From: Asaia bogorensis
GTDB lineage: Bacteria > Pseudomonadota > Alphaproteobacteria > Acetobacterales > Acetobacteraceae
Direction: 5' to 3'
Assembly: GCA_945897825.1 (NCBI GenBank)
Contig: CAMDGX010000021.1
Span: forward strand, 1-58,257
Length of the DNA: 58,257 nt
This document shows, piece by piece, positions 8,569-21,598 of the stretch; position 1 is the first letter of the stretch, and each line of letters opens with the position of its first letter. A program made the translations under genes and the position numbers. The notes under the pieces are model-generated. The model saw nothing but the letters and a program-made list of their open reading frames with translations, ran no database searches and was not told the origin of the DNA.

Positions 8569-9434
8569 TCCGCCCCGAACGCCTCGCCGTTGATCGGGGC
8601 GGCGTTGCTGTTGGCGGGTTGGGGGCGGGGGACGGCGCGGAAGAGGCTGGGGTCGGCGATCATGTAGCCTTGGCGGCGGGCGGAGAGGATGATCCGGTCC
8701 GAGGCGCCTTGGCTGGCGAGTTTGCGGCGCAGTTTCATCACCAGCTGGTCCACGGCGCGGTCGTCGGCGTGGAGCGGGCGCTTCAGGGCGATGCGGCTGA
8801 GCCATTCGCGCGAGACGGAGACGCCGCCGGCATCGAGCAGGGTGTCCAGCGCGGACATTTCGGCTTCGGTGAGCGGGGTGCGTTCGCCGGTGGTGCCGAT
8901 GAGGCAGCGCTGGGCGGAATCGATATAGATGCGCAGCATGCGGTCGGATTGCGGGCGGTTCATGCGGCGGTGCAGTGCGCGGATGCGGGCGACGAGTTCG
9001 CGCGGCGGCGCGGGCTTGACCATGTAGTCGTCGGCGCCGGTTTCGAGCGCCATGACGCGGGCGGATTCCTCGTCGTTGGCGGTGAGCAGGATGATGCCGC
9101 AATCGCCGGCGGCTGCGAAGCGTTCGACCAGGTCGAAGCCTTCGACATCCGGCAGGCCGAGATCGACGAGGGCGATGTCGGGGTGGAAGGCCTCCTTCTG
9201 GACCCAGGCCTCGGCGCCGGTTTCGGCGAGTTCGACGTCCATGCCGGATTGCAGGAGCACGGACTGGACGGTGACGGCCACTGTGCGCACGTCCTCCACC
9301 ACCAGCACGCGGATGCGCGGGGCCGGCTTGGCCGGCTTGCGGAGGGCGGGGCGCAGCGTGAGCGGAGGGGCTGGGGCCATCAGGGCATACGGTCCGTTGT
9401 TCGTGGCGTGGCGCCGCCATGATGCCACAGTCAT
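8565..9434 (-). CDS. OmpR-type response regulator, orphan
   Basis: About 289 residues. After a 40-residue Pro/Arg-rich leader comes a receiver domain: IRVLVVEDVRT, phospho-acceptor Asp in IALVDLGLPD, LLTAND, and the conserved Lys in YMVKPAPP. A winged-helix output domain follows (LTEAEMSALDTLLDAGG, VDQLVMKLRRKL, ILSARRQGYMI). The normally aromatic ARRQGYM end of the OmpR wing is present. No histidine kinase gene is adjacent, so the partner is unknown. The start is uncertain: the ATG at 9434 is given, with a TTG at 9440 and an ATG at 9380 as alternatives, none with a strong ribosome-binding site. The 207 bp up to ligA show nothing clear. Confidence 0.83.
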   Translation of the reverse strand: MTVASWRRHATNNGPYALMAPAPPLTLRPALRKPAKPAPRIRVLVVEDVRTVAVTVQSVLLQSGMDVELAETGAEAWVQKEAFHPDIALVDLGLPDVEGFDLVERFAAAGDCGIILLTANDEESARVMALETGADDYMVKPAPPRELVARIRALHRRMNRPQSDRMLRIYIDSAQRCLIGTTGERTPLTEAEMSALDTLLDAGGVSVSREWLSRIALKRPLHADDRAVDQLVMKLRRKLASQGASDRIILSARRQGYMIADPSLFRAVPRPQPANSNAAPINGEAFGAE

Positions 9435-9641
9435 TGCCAATCTGCATCAGCGACTTGTTCGCAAGCCTGTGAGCGCTGGCCGTGGGGTGGCCGTGGCCCT
9501 GGATGCAAGTGATCGCGCGACGGCGGAATCGTGCGACCACCGCGTTAAACTGCGGTGAACACGGTTGCAGACAGGTTACATTGGATCACGAAACGGTGGG
9601 CGGGACCGCGGATTCCGGCGGGTTCGGGCCTTCGGGGGCGG

Positions 9642-11882
<2,241 letters not shown>

Positions 11883-11884
<2 letters not shown>

Positions 11885-13580
11885 ATAGGCTTGCCAGGAG
11901 GCTGTCGGCGGCGGCGCGGGCCTGTTCGGTGACGGTCTCCCCGGCGAGCATTCGGGCGATCTCCTCGCGGCGTTCGGGGGGGGTGAGCATCTCGACGCGG
12001 GTTTCGGCGCGGCCGCGGGCGACCTGCTTCAGGACGCGCATGTGGGCGGCGCCGCGGGCGGCGACCTGGGGGGAGTGGGTGACGAGCAGGACCTGCACGC
12101 CCTCGGCCACGCGGGCGAGGCGCTCGCCGACGGCCGCGGCCGTGGCGCCGCCGATGCCGCTGTCGACCTCGTCGAAGACCAGGGTGGGGACGGTGGAGCC
12201 GCCTGCGAGCACCACCTTGAGTGCCAGCATCAGGCGGGAGAGCTCGCCGCCGGAGGCCACGCGGGCGAGCGGGCCGGGGGGCTGGCCGGGATTGGTGGAG
12301 ATGAGGAAGCGCACCGCGTCCGCACCGCCGATGCCCCAGCCGGATTCGGGCAGGGGGGTGACCTCGGCCACGAAGCGCGCGCGTTCCAGCTTCAGCGGCG
12401 GGAGTTCGCGGGCGATGGCCTTTTCCAGGCGCGCGGCGGCGGCCTGGCGGGCTTCGGTCAGGCGGGCGCACGCCGCGACATAGCTGGCGCGGGAGGCGGC
12501 GACGGCGCGTTCGAGGTCGGCGACTTCCTCGGCGCCGGTTTCGAGGGCGGCGAGACGGGATTGGAGGCTGGCGAGCAGGGCGGGGAGTTCGGCGACGGTG
12601 ACCGAGTGCTTGCGGGCGGCGGCGCGCAGGGAGAAGAGGCGTTCCTCGGCGGCTTCGAGGCGGCGGGGGTCGGACTCGACGTCCTGCGCGAGGCGGCTGA
12701 GCAGGGATTCGGCGTCGGCCAGCGCGGATTCCGCGGCTTCGAGGGCGGCGAGGGCGGGCTGGGCGGGGTTGGGCGCGTCCGGAGCGGCATTGGTCGGGAT
12801 CAGGCGTTGCAGCGCGCGGCCGGCGGCGCGCAGGGCGGCGGCGGGGCCGGCGTTGCGGCTGCGGCCGGATTGCGGGGCGAGCTCGGACAGTGCTGCAGCG
12901 ACGGCCTCGGCGCGGCGTTCGCCCTGTTGCAGGGCCTGGCGCTCCTCGGCGAGGCGGGTTTCCTCGCCTTCCTCGGGAGCGAGGCGGGAGAGTTCGTCGA
13001 CGGCATGGCCGAGCCATTCGCGGTCGCGCTCGGCGGCGGCGATGGCCTCGCGGGCGGCGGCCAGGGCGGTGGCGGCTTCGCGCAGGGTGCGCCAGTCGGC
13101 GGCGGCGGCGGTGCGCAGCTTCTCCGGCACGCCGAAGGCATCGAGCAGGGCGGCGTGACCGGCGGGGTCGGCGAGGCCCATCTGGTCGTGCTGGCCCTGG
13201 ACCTCGACCAGCAGGCCGCCGAGGCGGCGCAGCAGGGCGGCGCTGACCGGCTGGTCGTTGACGAAGGCGCGGGAGCGGCCGTCGCGGGCGACGATGCGGC
13301 GCAGCACCACCTCGTCCTCCGGCTCGATGCCCTGCTCGGCGAGGAGCTCGAAGGCGGGATGGGTGCGGGGCGGGGCGAAGACGGCGGCGACGCTGGCCTG
13401 CTCGGCTTCGGCGCGGACCAGGCCCTGTTCGGAGCGGGCGCCGAGGGCGAGGCCCAGGCTGTCGAGCAGGATCGACTTGCCGGCGCCGGTCTCGCCGGTC
13501 AGCACGGTGAGGCCGGGGCCGAAGGAGAGGTCGAGGCGCTGGATCAGCACCACGTCGCGGATGGACAGGGCGGTCAGCAT
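11883..13580 (-). CDS. recN: DNA repair protein RecN
   Basis: A 565-residue SMC-like ATPase used in double-strand break repair. Walker A is GETGAGKS (29-36), a long Ala/Glu/Arg-rich coiled coil occupies about 150-390, and the C-terminal half has the ABC signature VASGGELSRLMLALK and Walker B TLVFDEVDSGIGG. Full length for the family. It follows bamD by 25 bp on the same strand. The stop codon lies at the edge of repeat copy A3. Confidence 0.96.
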
Positions 13581-13605
13581 GGCGCGCCGTCCCCTGCTTC
13601 CGGGA

Positions 13606-14466
13606 TCAGAAGACCGAGCGCCACATGCGCTGCAGCATGCCGGGCTGCTCGCGGGGCGTGCGGTCGCCGTCCGGGGCGGCGACGCCCGCGCCGACGAGGT
13701 TGCCGTAGCTGGCGGAATACCAGGAGCTGCCGGGGTAATTGTGGCCGAGCACGGCGGCGGTCTTGCGGGCCTGGTCGGTCAGGCCGAGCAGGAGGTAGAT
13801 CTCGGTGAGGCGGTGCAGCGCCTCGGCGGTGTGGTTGGTGGTCTGGTATTCCTCGACCACGCGCTGGAAGCGGTTGATGGCGGCGGTGTAGAGCTTCTGG
13901 TTGAGGTAGTAGCGGCCGACCTCCATCTCCTTGCCGGCGAGATGGTCGCGGGCGAGGTCGATCTTGAGGCGGGCGTCGCGGCCATAGGCGGATTCTGGGA
14001 AGCGGTTGACGACTTCCTGGAGCGCGCCCATCGCTTCCTGGGTGGCGCGCTGGTCGCGCTGGACGTCGGCGATCTGTTCGTAGTGGGAGAGGGCGCGCAG
14101 GTAGTAGGCGTAGCTGATGTCGCGATGGGCGGGATGGAGCTGGATGAAGCGGTCCAGCGTGGCGATGGCCTGGGTGTACCGGTTCTGCAGGTATTCGGCG
14201 TAGCCCTGCATGAGCTGGGCGTTCACGGCCCAGGAAGAATAGGGGTAGTTCTGCTCGACGAGGTCGAACTGGCGGGCGGCGGTGCCGTAGCGGCGGGCGG
14301 TCAGGGCGTCGACGCCGCGGTTGTAGAGCACCTCGGGCGCGGGGACGGCGATCTCGTCGGCCGTGGGGGTGCTGTCGGCGAAAGGATTCAGCGACGACAT
14401 CGTCTCGCAGCCGGCGAGCGGCAGGGCAAGCAGCACGAGGAGGGCGGCGCAGGCGGGGCGAGTCAT
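13606..14466 (-). CDS. bamD: outer membrane assembly lipoprotein BamD
   Basis: A 286-residue lipoprotein of the BAM complex, which inserts beta-barrel proteins into the outer membrane. A lipoprotein signal ends in LALPLAGC with the lipidated Cys at residue 20. TPR-like repeats follow (YNRGVDALTARRYGTAARQF; AHRDISYAYYLRALSHYEQI), covering the YfiO domain, and there is a short Gly/Pro/Arg C-terminal tail. The start at 14466 is the only one giving the signal peptide. It sits between lpxC and recN, a gene order common in Alphaproteobacteria. Confidence 0.95.
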   Translation of the reverse strand: MTRPACAALLVLLALPLAGCETMSSLNPFADSTPTADEIAVPAPEVLYNRGVDALTARRYGTAARQFDLVEQNYPYSSWAVNAQLMQGYAEYLQNRYTQAIATLDRFIQLHPAHRDISYAYYLRALSHYEQIADVQRDQRATQEAMGALQEVVNRFPESAYGRDARLKIDLARDHLAGKEMEVGRYYLNQKLYTAAINRFQRVVEEYQTTNHTAEALHRLTEIYLLLGLTDQARKTAAVLGHNYPGSSWYSASYGNLVGAGVAAPDGDRTPREQPGMLQRMWRSVF

Positions 14467-14528
14467 CGGGCGATTCCGGACAGGGCAGGGCGCGCTTATA
14501 GCATGTGCGGCGCGCTGGCGAAGCCCAG

Positions 14529-14561
14529 GGGGGCGGGCTGGGGGCGGGCTGGGGGCGGGCT
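14529..14561 (+). repeat. three tandem 11-bp G-rich repeats
   Basis: GGGGGCGGGCT occurs three times head to tail between lpxC and bamD, followed shortly by TCTGGGGGG. The G-rich strand is the template strand for bamD and could form a G-quadruplex. The 113-bp spacer holds no other visible element. Confidence 0.7.
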
Positions 14562-14579
14562 GTCTGGGGGGACGGCCGC

Positions 14580-15566
14580 TCAGGCGAGGGCGGCGCGCCG
14601 TGGCGGTGTGGCGTCGATCGGCAGGGCGCCGCCGACCTGGCGCCAGTTGGCCGGGTCGGCGAAGAGGGCGCGCAGCAGGCGGTTGTTGAGGCCGTGGCCG
14701 GGGCGGTGGGCGCGCAGTCCGGCATGCAGGGTGGCGCCGGCGAGGGCGAGGTCGCCCACCGTGTCGAGCAGCTTGTGGCGGACGAACTCGCCTTCCATGC
14801 GCAGGCCGGCGGGGTTCAGCACCTTCGCGCCATCCACCACCACGGCGTTGTCGAGGCTGCCGCCGCGGGCGAGGCCGGCGGCCTGCATCGCCTCGACCTC
14901 GGAGAGCAGGCAGAAGGTGCGGGCGGCGGCGAGGTCGCGGCGGACGCTGGCGCCCGTGACATGCAGGGTGAGGGCCTGCGAGCCGATGGCGGTGGCGGGA
15001 AAATCGATCGAGATCTCGGCTTGCAACCCCGGCGTGTCGGCGGCGGGGGGGCGCAGCTCGACGAAGGCGCCGTCGGGACCGTCGACGCGGACGGTGCGCG
15101 CGACGGCGATGGCGGGGCGGGGCGATTCCTGCGGCGCGATGCCGGCGCAGTCGATCAGGAAGACGATGTTGGCGGCCGAGCCGTCGAGGATGGGCAGTTC
15201 GGGGCCGTCGAGTTCCACGATGGCGTTGGTGATGCCGGTGGCGGCGAATGCGGCCATGACATGCTCGACGGTGCCGACGCGCGCCTGGGGCATGCCGGGC
15301 AGGGCGAGGACGGTGCAGAGGCGGGTGTCGGCGACGAGGTCGTGGCGGGCGGGGATGTCGATGCCGAGGTCGCGGCGGCGGAAGACGATGCCGTGGTCGA
15401 CCGGGGCGGGGCGCAGGGTCATCGCGACGCGGGCACCGGAATGCAGCGCGGTGCCGACGCAGTCGATCGCGGCCTTGAGGGTGGCCTGGGTGGTGGGTTC
15501 GGCGGCGCCGTCGGCCGCCTGGCCGAAGGGGGCGTAGAGGGTGGCGCTGTGCGGGAAACCGTCCAT
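14580..15566 (-). CDS. lpxC: UDP-3-O-acyl-N-acetylglucosamine deacetylase
   Basis: A 328-residue zinc enzyme that carries out the committed deacetylation step of lipid A synthesis. Zinc ligands H102 (in GTVEHVMAA), H264 and D268 (FVRHKLLDTVGD) and the catalytic H291 (GHGLNN) are all in place, with E101 beside the first. The start at 15566 has AGGAAG upstream and gives the family-length N-terminus. The frame is open 18 residues further upstream without support. It lies downstream of ftsZ, the usual position next to the division cluster. Confidence 0.97.
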   Translation of the reverse strand: MDGFPHSATLYAPFGQAADGAAEPTTQATLKAAIDCVGTALHSGARVAMTLRPAPVDHGIVFRRRDLGIDIPARHDLVADTRLCTVLALPGMPQARVGTVEHVMAAFAATGITNAIVELDGPELPILDGSAANIVFLIDCAGIAPQESPRPAIAVARTVRVDGPDGAFVELRPPAADTPGLQAEISIDFPATAIGSQALTLHVTGASVRRDLAAARTFCLLSEVEAMQAAGLARGGSLDNAVVVDGAKVLNPAGLRMEGEFVRHKLLDTVGDLALAGATLHAGLRAHRPGHGLNNRLLRALFADPANWRQVGGALPIDATPPRRAALA

Positions 15567-15704
15567 GGGCCTGACTTCCTGTCGTGCGCGCCGCCACGGC
15601 GGCCTGCTCGCGGGGCGCAAGCTAGGTCAGCCGGGCGCGCCGCGGCCAGTCAAGCTTTATTTCTCAGTATTTCAGTGTAAGCCATTGATTGAGCGGTAGT
15701 TTTT

Positions 15705-15761
15705 GCACCGCTTTCAGTGCGGTGCAGCACCCCCGGCATGCCATGGCGGCAACCGGGGGTG
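15705..15761 (-). terminator. double hairpin downstream of ftsZ
   Basis: Two stems lie just past the ftsZ stop: CACCCCCGG (15728-15736) with CCGGGGGTG (15753-15761), then GCACCGC (15705-15711) with GCGGTGC (15719-15725). On the ftsZ strand the second stem is followed by AAAAACTA rather than a U-run, so this is not a canonical intrinsic terminator. It may stabilise or end the ftsZ message and separate it from lpxC. Confidence 0.4.
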
Positions 15762-15769
15762 CGACGCGC

Positions 15770-17419
15770 TCAGTGTTGCGTGCCGGAGTGCTGGCGGCGC
15801 AGGAAGGTCGGGATCTCGAGATCGATCTTCTCGCCCGATGCTTGGGAGGTGGCACGCGGCGGTTCGGCCGGGCCGTCCGGCGGGTTTTCGCCCGTCAGGT
15901 TCTGCGGCATGGGCTGGCGGGGTTCGGGCGCCGGGGTCCGGTTGCCGCGCAGCAGGCCGGTGACGCGGTTGAACAGGTTCGGGCCGGTGGCGGGGGCGGG
16001 ACGGGCCACCTCGGTGGTGGCCTGGGCCGGGCGCGCGGCCGGGCGCAGCGGCGGGGCGGCGATCGGGTCGGTGCGGCGGCTGGCGGGGGCGTCCGGCAGG
16101 AGGGACTCCGGCTGGCGGGATTCCATCTGGCGGGGCTCCGCCTGGCGGGGGGCCAGCGGGGGCGGCTCGGTGAAGGGAGCTGCCGTGGTGCCGACGCGCG
16201 GGGCGAGGGCGGGAGCCGGGCCGGCGCCGCGTTCGAGAGGGCGCGGCATCGGGCGGGTGCCGATGCCGGGCGGCAGGGCCGGGGCTGCGGGGCGCAGCGG
16301 GATCGGCTGGGCGCCGACCGTGGGCGCGCCGGCGGAGGAGTCTGCCTCGGCCGGAGGGGCGGAGGCCTGGCTGACCGCATCGCCGCCCTGCTCGACCATG
16401 CCGCCATTGGCGACGGCCACGAGGCGCGGGCGCTCGGCGGTCTTGATCGCCGACTCGATGCCGGTTGCGACGACGGAGACGCGGACCTTGCCGGCGAGGG
16501 TTTCGTCGATCGCCGAGCCGAAGATGATGTTGGCCTCGTCGTCCACTTCCTCGCGGATGCGGTTGGCGGCGGCATCGACCTCGAACAGGGTCATGTCCTC
16601 GCCACCGGTGATGTTGATCAGCAGGCCCTTGGCGCCGCGCATGCAGGTGTCTTCGAGCAGCGGGTTGCTGATGGCGAGTTCGGCGGCGCGGATGGCGCGG
16701 CCTTCGCCGTCGGCCTCGCCGGTGCCCATCATCGCCTTGCCCATCTCGGCCATGACGGTGCGGATGTCGGCGAAGTCGAGGTTCACGAGGCCCGGGGCGA
16801 CCATGAGGTCGGTGACGCCCTTGACGCCCATGTAGAGCACCTGGTCGGCCATCTTGAAGGCTTCCTTCCAGCCGGTGCGCTCGTTGGCCAGGCGGAAGAG
16901 GTTCTGGTTGGGGATGACGATCAGCGTGTCGACGAATTCCTGCAGCTCGGCGATGCCGTGCTCGGCGGCGCGCGCCCGGCGGCTGCCTTCGAAGGTGAAG
17001 GGCTTCGTCACCACGCCGACGGTGAGGATGTTGCGCTCGCGGGCCATGCGGGCGATGACCGGGGCGGCACCCGTGCCGGTGCCGCCGCCCATGCCGGCGG
17101 TGATGAACACCATGTGGGCGCCGTCGAGGTGGCGGTAGAGCTCCTCGGCGGCTTCCTCGGCCGCGGCGCGGCCGACTTCCGGCTTTGCACCGGCGCCGAG
17201 GCCCTGGGTGATGTGCGGGCCGAGCTGGATGCGGCGGTCGGCGCGCGAGTGCATGAGCTGCTGCGCGTCGGTGTTGGCGACGACGAACTCCACGCCCTGG
17301 AGGTTCATGGCGATCATGTTGTCGACTGCGTTCGTGCCGCCGCCACCCACGCCGATCACGGTGATGCGCGGGGTGAAATCCGTGTGCATCGTTTGCGGAA
17401 TGGTCAGGTTCAACGTCAT
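15770..17419 (-). CDS. ftsZ: cell division protein FtsZ
   Basis: A 549-residue tubulin-like GTPase that forms the Z-ring. The core covers about 18-335 with [15 protein letters not shown] and the tubulin signature [10 protein letters not shown] (111-120). A very long Pro/Ala/Arg-rich linker of roughly 190 residues follows, as in other Alphaproteobacteria. The C-terminal partner-binding peptide [11 protein letters not shown], which binds FtsA and other partners, is intact. The start at 17419 has a GGGGAG upstream. It is the last division gene of the cluster, 124 bp after ftsA. Confidence 0.97.
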   Translation of the reverse strand: MTLNLTIPQTMHTDFTPRITVIGVGGGGTNAVDNMIAMNLQGVEFVVANTDAQQLMHSRADRRIQLGPHITQGLGAGAKPEVGRAAAEEAAEELYRHLDGAHMVFITAGMGGGTGTGAAPVIARMARERNILTVGVVTKPFTFEGSRRARAAEHGIAELQEFVDTLIVIPNQNLFRLANERTGWKEAFKMADQVLYMGVKGVTDLMVAPGLVNLDFADIRTVMAEMGKAMMGTGEADGEGRAIRAAELAISNPLLEDTCMRGAKGLLINITGGEDMTLFEVDAAANRIREEVDDEANIIFGSAIDETLAGKVRVSVVATGIESAIKTAERPRLVAVANGGMVEQGGDAVSQASAPPAEADSSAGAPTVGAQPIPLRPAAPALPPGIGTRPMPRPLERGAGPAPALAPRVGTTAAPFTEPPPLAPRQAEPRQMESRQPESLLPDAPASRRTDPIAAPPLRPAARPAQATTEVARPAPATGPNLFNRVTGLLRGNRTPAPEPRQPMPQNLTGENPPDGPAEPPRATSQASGEKIDLEIPTFLRRQHSGTQH

Positions 17420-17543
17420 CAGGATGGGCTCCCCAGGAGATTCACTTCTACCGCGCTCAATCGATTCGCAAGTGGCCACGCTGCTGCGTTTCGCAGGCGT
17501 GCCGTGTCGTTTCTTCGTCGTGTGGCAATATGTTTCGCCGCCA

Positions 17544-18851
17544 TCACACCCGCTCCCGCAGGAAGGCGACGATCCGGCTGAACAGCCCGCGCGGAGGATC
17601 CGCGTCGAGATCGAGGTCTGGCAGGCGGCGGCCCTCGCCGGCGCTCCAGGACAGGAGGCCGACGGCGGTGGCGAAGGCCGGGCCCTGGGCCGAGTCGGGC
17701 AGGCCGCGCAGTTGCGGCGGGCGGCCGAGGCGGACCTGGCGGTTCAGCATCTCGGCGGCCATCTCGCGCACGCCGGCGAGCTGGCTGGCGCCGCCGGTGA
17801 GCACGACGCGGTGGCCGGCGACGCGGCCGAGTCCGGAGGCGTCCAGGCGCTGGCGGACCAGCTCGAAGGTTTCCTCCAGGCGCGGGCGGATGATGTTGAC
17901 GATCATGCTGCGCGGCACCTTGGCGATCTGGTGCTCGTCCTCGCCGACCAGCGGGACGGGCAGCATCTCGCGCTCGTCGTCCGGGCTGACCAGCGCGCTG
18001 CCCCAGAGGGTTTTCAGGCGCTCGGCGGCGGTGACGGTGGTGGAGAGCACGCTGGCGATGTCGCGGGTGACGTGCAGGCCGCCGAGGGGGAGCTGTTCCG
18101 TGTGAAGCAGGTGGTTCTCGGCGAACACGGCCATGCCGGTGGTGCCGCCGCCCATGTCGAGCACGGTGGCGCCCAGCAGCTTCTCGTCCTCGACCAGGGT
18201 GGCGATGCCGGCGGCCATGGGGGCGCTGACGAGGTCGCCCATCTCGAGGTCGCAGCGGGCCAGCGAGGCGTCGAGCGTGCGCAGCGCGGTGGTGCCGGCA
18301 TCGACCACGTGCAGGCGGCCGATCAGCTGTTCGCAGTGCAGGCCGCGCGGGTCGCCGACGCCCTGGGCGTCGTCGGCGGAGAAGGCCATCGGCAGGATGT
18401 GGATGATGGAGCGGCCGGGGGATTGGGCGCGGGTGCGGCCTTCCTGCAGGACCCGCCGGATGTCGGCCTCGGTGACGCTGCGGCCGCCCACCGGCCACTG
18501 GACGTTGAACAGGCGGCTTTCCGGCTGGCCGCAGGAGAGGTTGATGGTGACGCGGGAGAGGCGAACACCGGCCTCTTCTTCTGCGCTGCCAACGGCAGCA
18601 CGAATCGCGCGCTCGGCCTCCTCGATGTCGACGATGCCGCCGCCGCGCACGCCGCGGCCCTTCTGCCAGCCGAAGCCGAGCACGCGCAGGGTGCCGTCGG
18701 ATTCGGCGCGGCCGATGACGCAGACGATCTTGGTGGTGCCGATGTCCAGCACGCCGAACGGGCCGGAGTTGCGGGCGCGGCGGTGCGGCGCCTCGTCGCG
18801 CTCGGTCGAGAGGTCGGGCGGGGCCAGGGTGCGGCGCGACATGTCGGTCAT
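17544..18851 (-). CDS. ftsA: cell division protein FtsA
   Basis: A 435-residue actin-like ATPase that anchors FtsZ to the membrane. The N-terminal phosphate loop [16 protein letters not shown] follows a 30-residue basic leader. The second nucleotide motif [16 protein letters not shown] and [12 protein letters not shown] are present. The C-terminal amphipathic membrane-targeting helix is [15 protein letters not shown]. It starts 10 bp after ftsQ, and a second ATG four codons in (MSRRTL) is a possible alternative start. Confidence 0.96.
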   Translation of the reverse strand: MTDMSRRTLAPPDLSTERDEAPHRRARNSGPFGVLDIGTTKIVCVIGRAESDGTLRVLGFGWQKGRGVRGGGIVDIEEAERAIRAAVGSAEEEAGVRLSRVTINLSCGQPESRLFNVQWPVGGRSVTEADIRRVLQEGRTRAQSPGRSIIHILPMAFSADDAQGVGDPRGLHCEQLIGRLHVVDAGTTALRTLDASLARCDLEMGDLVSAPMAAGIATLVEDEKLLGATVLDMGGGTTGMAVFAENHLLHTEQLPLGGLHVTRDIASVLSTTVTAAERLKTLWGSALVSPDDEREMLPVPLVGEDEHQIAKVPRSMIVNIIRPRLEETFELVRQRLDASGLGRVAGHRVVLTGGASQLAGVREMAAEMLNRQVRLGRPPQLRGLPDSAQGPAFATAVGLLSWSAGEGRRLPDLDLDADPPRGLFSRIVAFLRERV

Positions 18852-18861
18852 GGCGTGGTCC

Positions 18862-19716
18862 TCATGTGCGGCGGCCCTGGGCCAGGGGCTTGGGCTCCGG
18901 CAGGGGGCGCACGACCAGGCGGTCGGGCAGGCGCAGGTCCACGACGGCGAGCGGGCGGTCGAGGAGGGCCTGGCTTTCGTGCAGCTCGGCGAGGCGGACC
19001 AGGGCGAGGGCTTCGGCGGCCTCCGGCAGCATGACGTCGGCGCCGTTGGTCATGCGCAGGTTCCAGCGCCGCTCGCCGACGCGCACCGCGGCGACGAGGC
19101 GCTTGTGCAGTTCCGGGTGGGCGGCGACCAGGTCGAGCAGGGCGGCGGCGTGGCGGGGGGCGCCGGCGCCGACGACGAGGGGGAGCTGGTCGTGGAAGAA
19201 GGCGACGTCGGTGTCGGTCACCACCTCGCCGTCGCGGTCGACCAGGAGGAACTTGCCGTCGTTCTGCCAGACGGCGAAGGGGCGGCGCTCGGTGAGGCGG
19301 ACCAGGATGGTGCCGGGCAGGTGGCGTTCGACGGTGGCGCGTTCCACCCACTTGATGCTTTCCAGGCGCTGGCGCGCCTCGTCGAGCGAATAGCTCAGGA
19401 TCGGCTCGCCCGGGCGGATGCCAAGGGCGGCGCGCAGCATCACCTCGGGCGTTTTGGCGCGGCCTTCGACGACGACGTTGGTGACGCGCAGGCCCAGCGT
19501 GGCGGCGACGTCGCCGACGCGTTCGCGCAGGCTGGCGCCGTCGCCCAGCGCCTGGACGCCGTAGAGGCCGCCGAACAGCAGCGCCGCGATGCCGCCGAGC
19601 AGGAGGGCGGAGCGCAGCCGGCGGCGCTGGTTGCGCCAGATGAGCTTCCAGCGCCCCGGCCGGTCCTGCATGCGCGGCGGCGTGGGGGGGATGGCGCGGC
19701 GGCCTACGCGCGACAT
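18862..19716 (-). CDS. ftsQ: cell division protein FtsQ
   Basis: A 284-residue bitopic membrane protein of the divisome core. A basic cytoplasmic stretch (RNQRRRLRS) precedes one transmembrane helix at about 37-56 ([18 protein letters not shown]). The periplasmic POTRA domain ([17 protein letters not shown]) and the FtsQ beta domain follow, up to about 265. It overlaps the end of ddl by 13 nt, so its translation is probably coupled to ddl. Confidence 0.95.
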   Translation of the reverse strand: MSRVGRRAIPPTPPRMQDRPGRWKLIWRNQRRRLRSALLLGGIAALLFGGLYGVQALGDGASLRERVGDVAATLGLRVTNVVVEGRAKTPEVMLRAALGIRPGEPILSYSLDEARQRLESIKWVERATVERHLPGTILVRLTERRPFAVWQNDGKFLLVDRDGEVVTDTDVAFFHDQLPLVVGAGAPRHAAALLDLVAAHPELHKRLVAAVRVGERRWNLRMTNGADVMLPEAAEALALVRLAELHESQALLDRPLAVVDLRLPDRLVVRPLPEPKPLAQGRRT

Positions 19717-20624
19717 GCGGCGTGCTCCACCATCCAGGCGCAGAGTTGCGGGAAGCTCATGCCCAGGTGCGCGGCCTGCTCGGGCAGCAGCGACGTGGGC
19801 GTGAGGCCGGGCTGGGTGTTGACCTCCAGCAGCACGAGGCGGCCGGGCTCGCCCTTCGTGTCATCGTAGCGGAAGTCGCTGCGGGTGGCGCCGCGGCAGC
19901 CGAGCGCGCGGTGGGCGGTCAGCGCCACGTCGAGCGCGCGGGCGTAGATGTCGGGATGGATGGCGGCGGGGATGACATGGCGGGAGCCGCCATCGGCGTA
20001 TTTCGCCTCGTAGTCGTAGAAGTCGCCGTTGGCGGCCGTGATCTCGGTGACGGCCAGCGCACGTTCGCCCATGACGGCGACGGTGAGTTCGCGGCCGGGG
20101 ATGAATTCCTCCACCAGGGCCTCGGCGCCGAAGGTCCAGCTGGCGGCCACGGCGGCGCGGCGGTTGCCGCCCTCGCGCATGATCTCGACCCCGACCGAGC
20201 TGCCCTCGTTGATCGGCTTGATGACGTAGGGCAGCGGCAGCGGGTCGGCGTGTTCCAGGGCGGCGAGGTCCACCACCTGGCCGCGCGGGACCGGCAGGCC
20301 GGCGGCGGCGAAGACGGCCTTGGCGGCGGCCTTGTCCATCGCGAGTGCGGAGGCGCGCACGCCGGAATGGGTGTAGGGAATGGCGAGCCAGTCCAGCACG
20401 CCCTGGATCGCGCCATCCTCGCCGAAGCGGCCGTGCAGCGCGTTGAACACGGCGTCCGGCCGCGGGTCCAGCGCGCGGATCACGGCGGCGAGGTCGTCGC
20501 GCACTTCGACGGGCGTGACGTCGAAGCCGGCCTCGCGAAGGGCGGCGATCACCTGCCGGCCGGTGGAGAGGGACACCTCACGCTCGGCGGAGATGCCGCC
20601 GTAGAGGACTGCGACGCGGGTCAT
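19704..20624 (-). CDS. ddl: D-alanine--D-alanine ligase
   Basis: A 306-residue ATP-grasp enzyme making the D-Ala-D-Ala dipeptide for peptidoglycan. The N-terminus [19 protein letters not shown], the serine loop [13 protein letters not shown] and the metal-binding end [17 protein letters not shown] are all typical. The start ATG at 20624 shares the ATGA overlap with the murB stop. Full length. Confidence 0.96.
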   Translation of the reverse strand: MTRVAVLYGGISAEREVSLSTGRQVIAALREAGFDVTPVEVRDDLAAVIRALDPRPDAVFNALHGRFGEDGAIQGVLDWLAIPYTHSGVRASALAMDKAAAKAVFAAAGLPVPRGQVVDLAALEHADPLPLPYVIKPINEGSSVGVEIMREGGNRRAAVAASWTFGAEALVEEFIPGRELTVAVMGERALAVTEITAANGDFYDYEAKYADGGSRHVIPAAIHPDIYARALDVALTAHRALGCRGATRSDFRYDDTKGEPGRLVLLEVNTQPGLTPTSLLPEQAAHLGMSFPQLCAWMVEHAACRA

Positions 20625-21598
20625 GCGCTTGTCCCCTTGGCCGCGCCGGAGGCGCCGACTTTCGTTTGCGCGCCACTTGGCGCGACGCCGACGCGGCGGA
20701 TTTCCCAGTGCAGCTCGACGCCGCTCATGGCGCGAACGCGGGCGCGTACTTCCTCGCCCAGGCCTTCGATGTCGGCGGCGGTGGCGGTGCCGGTGTTGAT
20801 GAGGAAGTTGCAGTGCTTCTCGCTGACCTGCGCGCCGCCCATGGCGAGGCCGCGGCAGCCGGCAGCGTCGATCAGCTCCCAGGCCTTGTGGCTCGATTCT
20901 GCGGCGGTGGGGTTGCGGAAGGTGGAGCCGCCGGTGCGGGCGCGCACGGGCTGGCTGGCCTCGCGCGCATCGCGGATCGCGGCCATGCGGGCGGCGATGG
21001 TAGCTGGCTCGCCGGGCATGGCGTGGAAGCGGGCGCGGACGACGACGCCGCCGGGGGGCAGGGCGGCGTGGCGGTAGGACAGCGCGAGCGCCTGTGCAGG
21101 CAGGCGCACGAGCTGGCCGTCGCGGGTGACGATCTCGGCCCAGTCGAGGCAGGCGGCCACGTCGCTGCCATAGGCGCCGGCGTTCATGGCAATGGCGCCG
21201 CCGATGGAGCCGGGAATGCCGGAGAGGAATTCGAGCCCAGCGAGGCCGGCGGCGGCGGCGTGTTCGGCGACGGTGACGTCGAGGGCAGCCGCGCCGGCGA
21301 CGATGCCGTTGCCGTCGGTCTCGATGGCGGTGAAGCCGCGCGCGAGCTTGACCACCACGCCGCGCACGCCGCCGTCGCGCACGATGAGGTTGGAGGCAGC
21401 GCCGATTGCCACGGCCGGGACGGTGTGCGGGAGGGCTGCGAGGAAGCGGCAGAGGTCGTCGGTGTCGGCCGGGCGGACGAGCCACTGCGCCGGGCCGCCG
21501 ACGCGGAACCAGGTGGTCGGGCCGAGCGGCGCATCGGCCTGGATGCGGCCGCGCAGGGCGGCGGCGGCGGCGAGGGGTTCCTTCTCGGCGACCATCAT
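20621..21598 (-). CDS. murB: UDP-N-acetylenolpyruvoylglucosamine reductase
   Basis: A 325-residue FAD enzyme that reduces the enolpyruvyl group to form UDP-MurNAc. The FAD-binding motifs [14 protein letters not shown] and [20 protein letters not shown], and the catalytic-serine segment [10 protein letters not shown], are seen. The C-terminus is slightly extended with a basic tail. Two adjacent ATGs (21598, 21595) overlap the murC stop; the first is given. Confidence 0.96.
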   Translation of the reverse strand: MMVAEKEPLAAAAALRGRIQADAPLGPTTWFRVGGPAQWLVRPADTDDLCRFLAALPHTVPAVAIGAASNLIVRDGGVRGVVVKLARGFTAIETDGNGIVAGAAALDVTVAEHAAAAGLAGLEFLSGIPGSIGGAIAMNAGAYGSDVAACLDWAEIVTRDGQLVRLPAQALALSYRHAALPPGGVVVRARFHAMPGEPATIAARMAAIRDAREASQPVRARTGGSTFRNPTAAESSHKAWELIDAAGCRGLAMGGAQVSEKHCNFLINTGTATAADIEGLGEEVRARVRAMSGVELHWEIRRVGVAPSGAQTKVGASGAAKGTSA

